From Luteimonas deserti (GTDB lineage: Bacteria > Pseudomonadota > Gammaproteobacteria > Xanthomonadales > Xanthomonadaceae), in assembly GCF_013425765.1 (NCBI RefSeq), contig NZ_JACCJZ010000020.1, positions 186,001 to 250,000 of the forward strand: a stretch of DNA of 64,000 nt, in the 5' to 3' direction. The notes under the pieces were generated by a model that worked only from the letters and a program-made list of their open reading frames with translations, made no database searches and was not told the DNA's origin. Below, one piece after another: positions 25,657 to 34,622 of the stretch. The position numbers and the translations under genes were made by a program. Position 1 is the first letter of the stretch, and each line of letters starts with the position of its first letter.

Positions 25657-26310
25657 TCAGACGCCGGCGACCCGGCGGGCGGCGCGGAAGCGCGTGGCCC
25701 AGTAGCCGGTATCGAGCTCGGACACCATGACGTCCTTGCCGCTGCGCGGTGCATGCACGAAGCGGCCTTCGCCCAGATAGATGCCGACATGGTCGATGCG
25801 GTTGCCGCCGCGGCCGAAGAACACCAGATCACCCGCGGTGAGCGCGGTGCGGTCGATGCGCTCGCCGTTCTGGGCCATGTCGCGGGACACGCGCGGCAGG
25901 TCGATGCCGAGGGCCGTACGGAAGACGTAACCGACCAGGCCGCTGCAGTCGAAACCGCTGTCGGGGTTCGAACCGCCCCAGCGGTAGGGCGTGCCGATCA
26001 GGGTGAGGGCGCGCTTGAGCAGGGTCTCGACGCGGCCGTCGGCGGCGACCGGCTTGTCGGTCTGCAACGCGATCAGCTGGTTGATGTCGCTGGCCAGCAG
26101 CATCTCGGGCTGGGGAAGCTGGACCGGCGGCGCGGTCAGGGTCTGTGCGACCGACGTGGACTGCGCGGCGACCAGCTGGTCGGCGGAGTCGCCGGCGAGG
26201 CCCGGGCCGGCGAAGGCGGGGGCGGCAGCGCAGCTCAGAACACTGGCGACAAGGGCATTGCGGAGACGGCGGGCGCGGTGGGCGCGAGCGCCTGGCTGGG
26301 CATCTGTCAT
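25657..26310 (-). CDS. NlpC/P60 family peptidoglycan endopeptidase, secreted
   Basis: 217 residues. N-terminal signal peptide with basic start and NALVASVLSCAAAPAFAGP. A C-terminal NlpC/P60 domain begins at about TLIGTPYRWGG, with the catalytic cysteine in FDCSGLVGYVF (C122), the histidine in DHVGIYLGEGRF (H174) and the third polar residue in VHAPRSGK. Such enzymes cut the bond between D-Glu and diaminopimelate in cell-wall stem peptides. A GTG six bases upstream of the chosen ATG is an alternative start. The second NlpC/P60 gene lies 138 bases upstream on the same strand. Confidence 0.9.
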   Translation of the reverse strand: MTDAQPGARAHRARRLRNALVASVLSCAAAPAFAGPGLAGDSADQLVAAQSTSVAQTLTAPPVQLPQPEMLLASDINQLIALQTDKPVAADGRVETLLKRALTLIGTPYRWGGSNPDSGFDCSGLVGYVFRTALGIDLPRVSRDMAQNGERIDRTALTAGDLVFFGRGGNRIDHVGIYLGEGRFVHAPRSGKDVMVSELDTGYWATRFRAARRVAGV

Positions 26311-26368
26311 CGTCACGTGGGTTTCACATTGTCGCGGACCAGCGGGGGAAGCTACCGGACGAGCATGT

Positions 26369-26430
26369 GAAAATTGTTAAACGAAAATTAATGAATGCGA
26401 CCAAGTACCCGTTTTTGAACACAATTCAGT
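26369..26430 (-). promoter_or_regulatory. AT-rich segment, likely promoter of the NlpC/P60 gene
   Basis: In DNA that is otherwise about 70% GC, this segment between the two NlpC/P60 genes is strikingly AT-rich. Read on the minus strand, TTGGTC followed after 17 bases by TTTAAC gives a weak -35/-10 pair, and several TTTT and AATT runs surround it. The compositional contrast is direct; the exact boxes are a guess. Confidence 0.35.
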
Positions 26431-26448
26431 GAAGATCGTGTGGAGACG

Positions 26449-26997
26449 CTACTGGAGGACCCGCTTCGAGCCGGTGTAATTGGCACGCCAGTACGCGCCG
26501 TCCAGATGGTCCAGGCGCACGGTGCCACCGGTACTGGGTGCATGCACGAAGCGGCCTTCACCGATGTAGATGCCGACGTGGGACACGCTGCCGCCGCTGC
26601 CGAAGAACACCAGGTCGCCGGTGGCCAGACGCCCTGGATCGATCTTCGGGCCCTGGTAGGCGTAGAGCTCGCGCGAGGTGCGCGGCAGGCGCAGATCGAG
26701 CATGTCGCGGAAGACGTAGTTGACCAGGCCGCTGCAGTCGAAGCCGCCTTCGGGCGTGTTGCCGCCGAAGCGGTAGGGCGTACCCACCAGACTGATCGCG
26801 CGCATCGAGACGGCGTTGGCGGCGGCAGGATCGGCCGGTGTCACCGGCGTCCAGGGGCGCGCGGACGCCGGCGGCGACGCCGGCCGCACGTCCGGCCGAC
26901 CGCACCCGGCCAGCATGAGCACCGCCGCGAGTCCCAGCGCGCCACACACGATTGGCGCGGACGCGGTGGAGTCCGGATAATGCGGGGTCGGGTGCAT
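26449..26997 (-). CDS. NlpC/P60 family lipoprotein endopeptidase
   Basis: 182 residues from the ATG at 26997. The lipobox LAGC (29-32) ends a hydrophobic segment. An NlpC/P60 domain follows, with AISLVGTPYRFGG, the catalytic FDCSGLVNYVF (C88), SHVGIYIGEGRF (H140) and VHAPSTGG (H152). It is a clear paralogue of the next gene downstream, sharing the same core motifs, but is lipid-anchored rather than free. A 10-residue upstream extension was rejected because it would lengthen the signal. Probable cell-wall hydrolase. Confidence 0.9.
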   Translation of the reverse strand: MHPTPHYPDSTASAPIVCGALGLAAVLMLAGCGRPDVRPASPPASARPWTPVTPADPAAANAVSMRAISLVGTPYRFGGNTPEGGFDCSGLVNYVFRDMLDLRLPRTSRELYAYQGPKIDPGRLATGDLVFFGSGGSVSHVGIYIGEGRFVHAPSTGGTVRLDHLDGAYWRANYTGSKRVLQ

Positions 26998-27084
26998 GTG
27001 GCGCGTCCGTCGGCGATCTGCCGGCATCGTGCCGCAATCCTGCCATTTTCCTCAAGCGGCCTGTCCGCACCACCGGGTATTCCA

Positions 27085-27564
27085 ATGAAGATCGAGAAAG
27101 ACCGCGTCGTCCGTTTCCACTACAGCGTTGCCGAGGCCGGTCAGGAGCCGGTGGAAACCTCGCGCGGCCGCGAACCGCTGGCCATCCTGTTCGGCCACGG
27201 CAACATCATCCCGGGCCTGGAGAAGGCGATGGACGGACGCGAGGCGGGCGAGAGCTTCAAGGCCGACGTGACCGCTGCCGATGCCTACGGCGAGCGCCGC
27301 GAGGGCATGAACCAGCGCGTGCCTAAGAAGCATTTCGGCGCGCAGAAGCTCAGTGTCGGCCAGCAGGTCGTGCTCAACACCAGTTTCGGTCCGCGTGCGG
27401 TGACCATCGAAAAGGTGGGCATGAGCGTGGTCGACGTGGATCTCAACCATCCGATGGCCGGCAAGGACCTGCAGTTCGATGTCGAGATCGTCGAGGTGCG
27501 CGAAGCCTCGCAGGAAGAGATCGACCACGGCCACGTGCACGGCGACGGCGGTCACCAGCACTGA
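27085..27564 (+). CDS. FKBP-type peptidyl-prolyl isomerase, SlyD-like
   Basis: 159 residues: MKIEKDRVVRFHYSVAEAGQ, then ILFGHGNIIPGLEKAM, MNQRVPKKHF and LNHPMAGKDLQFDVEI, the FKBP fold with the inserted flap of SlyD. The C-terminus ends in a short histidine-rich tail (DHGHVHGDGGHQH), as in metal-binding SlyD proteins but shorter. SlyD is a cytoplasmic folding helper that also handles nickel. The long upstream frame is shadow; the start is the ATG at 27085, divergent from the lipoprotein gene. Confidence 0.9.
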   Translation: MKIEKDRVVRFHYSVAEAGQEPVETSRGREPLAILFGHGNIIPGLEKAMDGREAGESFKADVTAADAYGERREGMNQRVPKKHFGAQKLSVGQQVVLNTSFGPRAVTIEKVGMSVVDVDLNHPMAGKDLQFDVEIVEVREASQEEIDHGHVHGDGGHQH

Positions 27565-27637
27565 GGTCCGACGCCGGCGCGATGGCGCCGGTCCCGCGCA
27601 CCGCCCCGGCGGTGCGTGCAGCAACTCCGGGGGCGCG

Positions 27638-28876
27638 ATGCAGACACCCACCACGATGCTCGGTCCGGTGGCGGCGGGCGACCGGCTGTCGGTGATGGAC
27701 ATGTTGCGGGGCGCCGCGCTGCTCGGCGTGTTCGCAATGAACGTCGAGTGGTTCTCCCGGCCGATGCAGGAGATGGGCAGCGGCCTCCCTGCCGGTGCCG
27801 AGGGTCTGGATCACGCGGTGGCCTGGGCGGTGCACGTGCTGGTCGCCGGCAAGTTCTGGACGATGTTCTCGCTCCTCTTCGGCATGGGATTCGTGCTCAT
27901 GGCCGACCGTATCGCCGCGGCAGGGCGCAGCGTCGATCGGGTCTTCGCGCGGCGCATGGCGGCGCTGTTCGTCTTCGGTGTGGTGCACATCACGCTGCTG
28001 TGGCCCGGCGACATCCTGCATACCTATGCGATGGCGGGACTGCTGCTGATGGTGATGCGCGCGCTGGCACCGCGCTGGCAACTGCTGGTGGGCCTGGCCC
28101 TCTATTTCGGCATGGGCCTGTTCTATCTCGCCAATGCGGGCCTGTTGCTGGTGCTGCCGGCCGAGGTGATGGCGGACATGCGCGCGGGCTTCACCGCGTC
28201 GGCGGCCGCGGCCGCGCAGATCTATCCCCAAGGCGGCTTCGGGGCGGTCACGCTGCGCCGTGTCCTCGACTACGCCCAGATCTTCCTGCAAGGACAATTC
28301 ATCATCGTCCCGATGGCGACGGGCGTGTTTCTGGTCGGCAGCTGGCTGATGCGCGGCGGCTGGCTGCATGCTCCGGCCATGCACCGCCGGTTCTGGTGGC
28401 GGCTGCTGGCGGTCGCGCTGCCGCCGGGCGTGGCGCTCACATGGGCGGGCGTGGCCCTCGGCACTTCGTTCACCGACGGTGTCTTCGAGTCGCGCGCGGT
28501 CGCGGCAGCCGCCTTGATGTTGCTCGGCGCCCTGCCGTTGTCGCTGAGCTATGTCGCGCTTCTCGTGCTGGCCTGGTCCCACCCGCGCGGTACCCGTGCA
28601 CTCGGCGTGCTCGCGCCGGCGGGACGCATGGCCCTCACCCATTACCTGGCGCAGTCGCTGATCTGCTCGCTGGTGTTCTACGGTTATGGCCTGGGGCTGT
28701 GGGGCGAGCTCGGGCGCGCGGCGCAGACCGGTCTGGTGCTGGCGGTCTTTGCGGCGCAGGTCGCGGTGAGCCATGTCTGGCTGCGCGCCTGCCGGTACGG
28801 GCCGGCGGAGTGGCTCTGGCGCTGGGCGACCTACGGGCGACGGCCGCGATGGCGCCGCGCCCCGACGTCCGCATGA
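27638..28876 (+). CDS. DUF418 domain membrane protein
   Basis: 412 residues with about nine or ten membrane helices. The N-terminal MDMLRGAALLGVFAMNVEWF and FWTMFSLLFGMGFVLM motifs and the C-terminal PAGRMALTHYLAQSLICSLVFYGYGLGLWG (split here: PAGRMALTHYLAQS is the hallmark) are typical of DUF418 proteins, a family of predicted inner-membrane proteins related to acyltransferase-like folds, with no proven function. Start chosen at the ATG preceded by CTCCGGGGG. It is followed by the FAD oxidoreductase after 13 bases. Confidence 0.87.
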   Translation: MQTPTTMLGPVAAGDRLSVMDMLRGAALLGVFAMNVEWFSRPMQEMGSGLPAGAEGLDHAVAWAVHVLVAGKFWTMFSLLFGMGFVLMADRIAAAGRSVDRVFARRMAALFVFGVVHITLLWPGDILHTYAMAGLLLMVMRALAPRWQLLVGLALYFGMGLFYLANAGLLLVLPAEVMADMRAGFTASAAAAAQIYPQGGFGAVTLRRVLDYAQIFLQGQFIIVPMATGVFLVGSWLMRGGWLHAPAMHRRFWWRLLAVALPPGVALTWAGVALGTSFTDGVFESRAVAAAALMLLGALPLSLSYVALLVLAWSHPRGTRALGVLAPAGRMALTHYLAQSLICSLVFYGYGLGLWGELGRAAQTGLVLAVFAAQVAVSHVWLRACRYGPAEWLWRWATYGRRPRWRRAPTSA

Positions 28877-28889
28877 GGATGCGCCTGCG

Positions 28890-30137
28890 GTGACCGGTCG
28901 CGACGACGTTCTGATCGTGGGTGGGGGCGTGATCGGTCTGGCCAGCGGCCTGGCGCTGCTCGGGGCGGGCCGCCAGGTGCGCGTGCTCGAAGCGGGCACG
29001 GCGGGCTGCGGCAGCTCGCACGGCAACTGCGGCACGATCACCCCCAGTCATGCGGCGCCGCTCGCAGCGCCGGGAACGGTGGCGCGGGCGCTGCGCTGGA
29101 TGTTGTCGCCCGACGCCCCGCTGCGGGTGAGCCCACGGGTCGATCCGGCGCTGTGGTACTGGATGGCCGGCTTTGCGCGGCGCTGCAACCGTCGCGACTG
29201 GTTGCGCGGCATGCAGGCCCGGGCGGCGCTTCTCCAGGCCTCGCGCGCGGCATTCCCGGAGTGGCTCTCAGCGCACGGGATCGAGTGCGAGTTCCTGCCG
29301 TCCGGGGTCGACCACGTCTACCGCGATCCGGCGCAGTTCGCGGCCTTCGCCGACGAGGCGACGCACCTGCGCGCGCTGGGCATCCCGGTGGAGATGATCG
29401 ACGGCGACATCTATCTGCGCGGCGAGCCCGCGCTGCGCGAAGGCGTGGTCGGCGCGGTGCGGTTCGATGGTGACGCGCGCCTGCGTCCCGACCGTTACGT
29501 CGCCGGTCTGGCGCGCGCGTTCCAGGCCGCCGGCGGCACGCTGGTCGAGGGCTGCGAGGTGCTCGCGGCCGGCGAGGTGCGCGACGGCGTGCACGTGACC
29601 ACGTCCCGTGGCGCGTTCGCTGGACGCGATCTGCTGCTCGCGACCGGCGCCTGGTCGCCACGACTCGCCCGCGCGCTGCGCCTGCGCGTGCCGGTGCAAC
29701 CGGGCAAGGGCTATTCGATCACCTATTCCAGACCCGCGCGCGTGCCGCAGCGGCCGATGGTGCTGCACGAGCGCAGCGTCTGCGTGACGGCATGGGACAG
29801 CGGCTTCCGCCTCGGCAGCACGATGGAATTCTCGGGGTACGACCGCTCGCTCAATCGTGTCCGCCTGGACGCGCTGGTGCGCGGCGCACGTGATTACCTG
29901 CATGTGCCGGAGGGGCCGGTGCGCGAGGAGGAGTGGTACGGCTGGCGGCCGATGAGCGTGGACGACGTGCCGATTCTCGGCGCCGTTCCCGGAGCCCGTC
30001 ACCTCTGGCTTGCGACCGGTCATGGCATGCTCGGGGTCAGCATGAGCGTCGCCACCGGACACCTGATGACAGACCTGATCTGCGGCCGCGCGCCGCGCCT
30101 CGATCCCGCGCCCTACGCGCCGGACCGGTTCGCATGA
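28890..30137 (+). CDS. FAD-dependent oxidoreductase (D-amino-acid dehydrogenase-like, DadA family)
   Basis: 415 residues from a GTG. The ADP-binding motif DVLIVGGGVIGLASGLAL is right at the N-terminus, followed by AGCGSSHGNCGTITPSHA, and the C-terminal GWRPMSVDDVPILGAV and WLATGHGMLGVSMS blocks are typical of DadA/glycine-oxidase-type flavoproteins that oxidise amine groups of D-amino acids or related compounds. The stop overlaps the next gene by four bases (ATGA). No membrane helix is seen. The start is chosen because it sits just before the dinucleotide fold; upstream codons are shadow of the DUF418 gene. Confidence 0.88.
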   Translation: MTGRDDVLIVGGGVIGLASGLALLGAGRQVRVLEAGTAGCGSSHGNCGTITPSHAAPLAAPGTVARALRWMLSPDAPLRVSPRVDPALWYWMAGFARRCNRRDWLRGMQARAALLQASRAAFPEWLSAHGIECEFLPSGVDHVYRDPAQFAAFADEATHLRALGIPVEMIDGDIYLRGEPALREGVVGAVRFDGDARLRPDRYVAGLARAFQAAGGTLVEGCEVLAAGEVRDGVHVTTSRGAFAGRDLLLATGAWSPRLARALRLRVPVQPGKGYSITYSRPARVPQRPMVLHERSVCVTAWDSGFRLGSTMEFSGYDRSLNRVRLDALVRGARDYLHVPEGPVREEEWYGWRPMSVDDVPILGAVPGARHLWLATGHGMLGVSMSVATGHLMTDLICGRAPRLDPAPYAPDRFA

Positions 30138-31516
30138 GCGCGTCTGCGAGTGGCGAGGCGCTGCAGTTCGACCTGATCGTGCTCGGCGGCGGTTCCGGTG
30201 GACTGGCCGCGGCGTTCCGCGCAGCCGAACACGGACAGCGTGTGGCCCTGCTCGAGCCCGGCGCCCTGGGTGGCACCTGCGTCAACGTGGGCTGCGTGCC
30301 GAAGAAGGCAATGTGGATGGCGGCCGAACTCGGTGCGCGCATCGCCCAGGCGGGGCAGCTCGGCTTCGACGTGCCGGGCGCGGGACGGGTCGCGTTCGAC
30401 TGGTCGCGTTTCATCACCGATCGCCAGCGTTACATCCACGGCATCCACGACAGCTATCGCACCCGGCTGGACCGGGACGGCATCGTCGTGCTGCCGGTCC
30501 GCGGCCGTCTGGCGGGCCCGCATCAGGTGGAGTGCGAGGACGGCACACGGCTGGGCGCACCGCACATCGTGCTCGCCACCGGATCTTCGCCGCAGCGGCC
30601 CCCGGTGACGGGTGCCGGACTCGGCGCGGTATCGGACGATTTCTTCGCATGGTCGTCGGCCCCACACCGCGTGGCGATCATCGGCGGCGGCTACATCGCG
30701 ATCGAATTCGCCGGGGTGCTGCAGGCGCTCGGCAGCCAGGTCGACATGTACATCCGCGACCAGCGCCTGCTGCGGCAGGCGGACGTCGAGCTGGTGGAAC
30801 AGTTGCAGGAGAACTACACCCAGCAGGGAATCCACCTGCACTTCGGTTACGACCTCGAGGCCGTGCGCCGGGCCGGTGCGGGACTGCAGCTGCAGGCCAT
30901 CGACGGCAGCACGCGCGGTGGCTACGACGAGGTGATGTTCGCGACCGGACGTCGTCCAAACACCGGCGGCATCGGGCTCGAGAGCGTCGGCATCACCCCC
31001 GATGCCGCGGGCAACATTCCGGTCGATGCATGGCAGGCCACGCCTTCGCCCGGCCTGTACGCCGTGGGCGACATCTGCGGATGTGGTCCGGCGCTGACCC
31101 CGGTCGCGATCGCTGCCGCGCGGCGGCTGTGCGACCGCCTGTTCGGAGGACGACCCGATGCCAGGCTCGATGCGGGCAACGTGCCGTCGGTCGTGTTCGC
31201 GCACCCGCCGCTGGCGACGGTCGGGCTGACCGAGCTGGAGGCGCGTGCACGCTACGGCGACGACGTCCACATCTGCCGCAGCCGCTTCCGCCCGATGCGC
31301 GAGGCGCTTGCCGGGTCCCCGCAGCGCAGTCTCTTCAAGCTGGTCTGCATGGGCGCGGAGCGCAGGGTGGTCGGCATCCACCTGCTCGGCGACGCCGCCG
31401 ACGAGATCCTGCAGGGGTTCGCGGTCGCGCTGAAACTCGGGGCGACACTGGACGATTTCCACGACACCATCGCGATCCATCCCACCAGCGCCGAGGAAAT
31501 CGTGCTGATGCGCTGA
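30134..31516 (+). CDS. gorA: Glutathione-disulfide reductase
   Basis: 460 residues. FAD-binding DLIVLGGGSGGLAAAFRA, the redox disulfide GGTCVNVGCVPKK, NADPH-binding VAIIGGGYIAIEFAG, and the dimer interface at the end with AIHPTSAEEIVLM, whose histidine completes the active site. It reduces oxidised glutathione with NADPH in the cytoplasm. The ATGA overlap with the FAD oxidoreductase indicates coupling. The NADPH-selectivity loop (MYIRDQRLLR) has the arginines expected for NADPH rather than NADH. Confidence 0.93.
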   Translation: MSASASGEALQFDLIVLGGGSGGLAAAFRAAEHGQRVALLEPGALGGTCVNVGCVPKKAMWMAAELGARIAQAGQLGFDVPGAGRVAFDWSRFITDRQRYIHGIHDSYRTRLDRDGIVVLPVRGRLAGPHQVECEDGTRLGAPHIVLATGSSPQRPPVTGAGLGAVSDDFFAWSSAPHRVAIIGGGYIAIEFAGVLQALGSQVDMYIRDQRLLRQADVELVEQLQENYTQQGIHLHFGYDLEAVRRAGAGLQLQAIDGSTRGGYDEVMFATGRRPNTGGIGLESVGITPDAAGNIPVDAWQATPSPGLYAVGDICGCGPALTPVAIAAARRLCDRLFGGRPDARLDAGNVPSVVFAHPPLATVGLTELEARARYGDDVHICRSRFRPMREALAGSPQRSLFKLVCMGAERRVVGIHLLGDAADEILQGFAVALKLGATLDDFHDTIAIHPTSAEEIVLMR

Positions 31517-31540
31517 AGCGCAGGCCCGGCGCCCTACAAT
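31513..31540 (+). promoter_or_regulatory. Promoter candidate, near-leaderless, for the N-formylglutamate amidohydrolase gene
   Basis: CTGAAG (31513-31518) and TACAAT (31535-31540) are separated by 16 bases. Transcription would start about seven bases after the -10 box, at or just before the ATG at 31548, making a leaderless message. The ATG at 31539 overlaps the -10 box, which argues against using it as the start. Confidence 0.35.
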
Positions 31541-31547
31541 GGCCCCC

Positions 31548-32354
31548 ATGCGCGACACCCTGTTCGACCTCCACCGCGGCACAGCGCCGCTGCTGATCAG
31601 CATTCCGCACAACGGCACCCGGGTGCCTGACGCGCTCGTCGCGCGGCTGACCGACGAGGCGCGGCGGGTGCCCGATACCGATTGGCACGTTGCCGAGCTC
31701 TATGCCTTCGCGCGTACGCTCGGCGCATCGGTGCTGGTGCCCTCGTACTCCCGTTACGTGATCGACCTCAACCGCTCTGAGGACGACCTCTCGCTCTACC
31801 CCGGCCAGAACACCACCGGGCTGTGCCCGGTGGTCCGCTTCGACGGGGGGAAGGTCTACCGCGACGGACAGGCACCGGCGCCGGACGAGATCGCGACGCG
31901 GGTGGACACCTACTGGCGCCCCTACCACGCCGCGTTGTCGGACGAGCTGGCGCGGCTGCGCGCGCGCCATGGCCGCGTGGTGCTGTGGGAGGCGCACTCG
32001 ATCCGCGGCACCCTGCCGTTCCTCTTCGATGGACGGCTGCCTGACCTCAACCTCGGCACGGCAGGTGGCGCCAGCTGCAGTCGCGCGCTGCAGGCGCGAC
32101 TGGTGGGGGTGCTGGAGGCGCAGTCGGGATTCGACGCGGTCGCCAATGGACGCTTCAAGGGGGGCTTCATCACCCGCCACTACGGGCGGCCCGACGCCAG
32201 CGTCGAAGCGGTGCAGCTGGAGATCAGCCAGCGCTGCTACATGGACGAGGTCACGTTCGCATGGGACCAGGCCCGTGCGGACGCGTTGATCCCGTTGCTG
32301 CACAGAATGCTCGCGGCGGCGATCGACCACGCCGGGGGCGGGCCGCCCGGCTGA
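31548..32354 (+). CDS. N-formylglutamate amidohydrolase family protein
   Basis: 268 residues: LLISIPHNGTRVPDAL, then VPDTDWHVAELYAFA, VIDLNRSEDDLSLYPG and VVLWEAHSIRG, the conserved zinc-amidohydrolase motifs of N-formylglutamate deformylase (HutG type). HutG releases formate and glutamate in the last step of one histidine-degradation route. No other hut genes are in the window, so the substrate is uncertain. The start at 31548 was preferred over the ATG nine bases upstream, which overlaps a promoter -10 box. Convergent with parE. Confidence 0.85.
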   Translation: MRDTLFDLHRGTAPLLISIPHNGTRVPDALVARLTDEARRVPDTDWHVAELYAFARTLGASVLVPSYSRYVIDLNRSEDDLSLYPGQNTTGLCPVVRFDGGKVYRDGQAPAPDEIATRVDTYWRPYHAALSDELARLRARHGRVVLWEAHSIRGTLPFLFDGRLPDLNLGTAGGASCSRALQARLVGVLEAQSGFDAVANGRFKGGFITRHYGRPDASVEAVQLEISQRCYMDEVTFAWDQARADALIPLLHRMLAAAIDHAGGGPPG

Positions 32355-32432
32355 TCACGCACGGATCCGGGCCCGGGACGTGGCGCCCGGCGTCGGGTGC
32401 GTCGCCATGACATCGGGCGCCTGCAGTCGCGC

Positions 32433-34322
32433 TCAGACCTCCAGTGTCGCGAGATCGCCCTTGGTCTCGAGCCAGGCCTTGCGATCACCGGCGCGCTTCT
32501 TCGCCAGCAGCATGTCGACCAGCGAGCGCGTCAACACGTCGTCGTCGACGGTGAGCTGCACCAGACGACGTGTATCGGGATGGATCGCGGACTCGCGCAG
32601 CTGCGAGGGATTCATCTCGCCCAGACCCTTGAAGCGGGTCACGTTGACCTGGCCCTTGATCTTCTCGCGCTCGATCTTCTCCAGCAGCAGGCGCTTCTCT
32701 TCCTCGTCGAGCGCGTAGAACACCTGCTTGCCCACGTCGACGCGGAACAGCGGCGGCATCGCGACGAAGATGTTGCCGGCTGCGACCAACGCCGGGAAAT
32801 GCTGCAGGAACAAGGCGCACAGCAGCGTGGCGATGTGCAGGCCGTCGGAGTCGGCGTCGGCCAGGATCACCACCTTGCCGTAGCGCAGGCCGGAGATGTC
32901 CTCCTTGCCCGGATCGCAGCCGATCGCGATCGCCAGGTTGTGCACTTCCTCCGACGCGAGCACCGAGGTGCTGGCGACTTCCCAGGTATTGAGGATCTTG
33001 CCGCGCAGCGGCAGGATCGCCTGGAAATCCTTGTCGCGGGCCTGCTTGGCGCTGCCGCCGGCCGAGTCGCCCTCGACCAGGAACAGTTCGGTGCGCGAGA
33101 GATCCTGGCTGATGCAGTCGGCCAGCTTGCCCGGCAGCGCCGGACCCTGCGTGACCTTCTTGCGGACGATCTGCTTCTCGGTCTTGAGCCGCGCGCTGGC
33201 GCGGTCGATCGCGAGCTGGGCGATCTTCTCGCCCAGATCCGTGTGCTGGTTGAGCCACAGGCTGAAGGCGTCGTGCGCGGCGCCTTCGACGAAGCCCGCG
33301 GCCTGACGCGACGACAGTCGCTCCTTGGTCTGGCCGGAGAACTGCGGGTCGGTCATCTTCATCGACAGCACGAAGGCGACGCGGTCCCAGACGTCTTCCG
33401 GCGCCAGCTTGACGCCGCGCGGCAGCAGGTTGCGGAAGTCGCAGAACTCGCGCAGCGCGTCGGTGAAGCCGGTACGCAGGCCGTTGACGTGGGTGCCGTG
33501 CTGCGCGGTCGGGATCAGGTTGACGTAACTCTCCTGCACCAGCTCGCCATCGACCACCCAGGCGACCGCCCAGTCGACGGTCTCGGTGTCTTTCTTCAGC
33601 GCACCGACGAACAGCTCCGGCGGCAGCAGTTCGCGCTCGGCCAGTTCGCCCTTAAGGTAATCGCGCAGTCCGTCCTCGAACAGCCACTGGTCGCGCTCGC
33701 CGGTGGCTTCGTCGAGCAGGGTGACGGTCAGGCCGGGGCACAGCACGGCCTTGGCGCGCAGCAGGTGGCGCAGGGCGCGCACGCTGAACTTCGGGCTGTC
33801 GAAATACTTCGGGTCGGCCCAGAAGCGCACGCGGGTGCCGGTGTTCTTCTTGCCGACGGTGCCGACGACTTCCAGCGGCGTGGCGCGGTCGCCGTTCCGG
33901 AAGGTGATGCGGTGCTCGCTGCCGTCGCGCTTGATGTGCACTTCCACCAGCGTCGACAGCGCATTGACCACGCTGACGCCGACGCCGTGCAGGCCGCCGC
34001 TGAAGGTGTAGTTCTTGTTGCTGAACTTTCCGCCGGCGTGCAGGCGGGTGAGGATCAGCTCGACGCCCGGGATCTTTTCTTCCGGGTGGATGTCGACCGG
34101 CATGCCGCGGCCGTCGTCGGACACCTCGCAGCTGCCGTCCTTGAACAGCGTTACGGCGATCTCGCGGGCGTGCCCGGCCAGCGCTTCGTCGACGGCGTTG
34201 TCGATGACTTCCTGCGCCAGATGGTTCGGGCGCGTGGTGTCGGTGTACATGCCGGGGCGGCGCTTGACCGGATCCAGGCCGGAGAGGACTTCGATGTCGG
34301 CGGCGTTGTAGCGGGTGTTCAT
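32433..34322 (-). CDS. parE: DNA topoisomerase IV subunit B
   Basis: 629 residues, close to the 630 of E. coli ParE. GHKL ATPase: GLDPVKRRPGMYTDTTRPNHL (the ParE-specific version), EVIDNAVDEALAGHA, SDDGRGMPVDIH and FSGGLHGVGVSVVNALS. Toprim: LFLVEGDSAGGSAKQARD and ILADADSDGLHI, with the acidic metal site. It supplies ATP-driven strand passage with ParC for chromosome decatenation. parC is not in the window. Confidence 0.98.
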   Translation of the reverse strand: MNTRYNAADIEVLSGLDPVKRRPGMYTDTTRPNHLAQEVIDNAVDEALAGHAREIAVTLFKDGSCEVSDDGRGMPVDIHPEEKIPGVELILTRLHAGGKFSNKNYTFSGGLHGVGVSVVNALSTLVEVHIKRDGSEHRITFRNGDRATPLEVVGTVGKKNTGTRVRFWADPKYFDSPKFSVRALRHLLRAKAVLCPGLTVTLLDEATGERDQWLFEDGLRDYLKGELAERELLPPELFVGALKKDTETVDWAVAWVVDGELVQESYVNLIPTAQHGTHVNGLRTGFTDALREFCDFRNLLPRGVKLAPEDVWDRVAFVLSMKMTDPQFSGQTKERLSSRQAAGFVEGAAHDAFSLWLNQHTDLGEKIAQLAIDRASARLKTEKQIVRKKVTQGPALPGKLADCISQDLSRTELFLVEGDSAGGSAKQARDKDFQAILPLRGKILNTWEVASTSVLASEEVHNLAIAIGCDPGKEDISGLRYGKVVILADADSDGLHIATLLCALFLQHFPALVAAGNIFVAMPPLFRVDVGKQVFYALDEEEKRLLLEKIEREKIKGQVNVTRFKGLGEMNPSQLRESAIHPDTRRLVQLTVDDDVLTRSLVDMLLAKKRAGDRKAWLETKGDLATLEV

Positions 34323-34622
34323 GCGTGCCCGGAGCGGAAAGACCGGCGCATGTTAAAGGAACTGGGTCGCAGGGTCTGATTCGCACCTTCCGGGCACAAA
34401 GCGCGCCGCGACAGCATGTAATCGCTTGCAGTTCCGTTAAGCCTCCGTCAGGCCGCCGTAAGAGGGCCGTTGTTCAGTTCGCGGCCGGGGAGAGATGGCT
34501 AGGTTCCATCCGTCGGCGGCGGTTTGTCGCTCGATGCAGGACCGGCCCCATCCCCCGACCGGTGGCCGCCTGCCTGATCCCTTGTCGGTCCTGCCGACAT
34601 CACAGGTTCCATGGAGAGTCCA

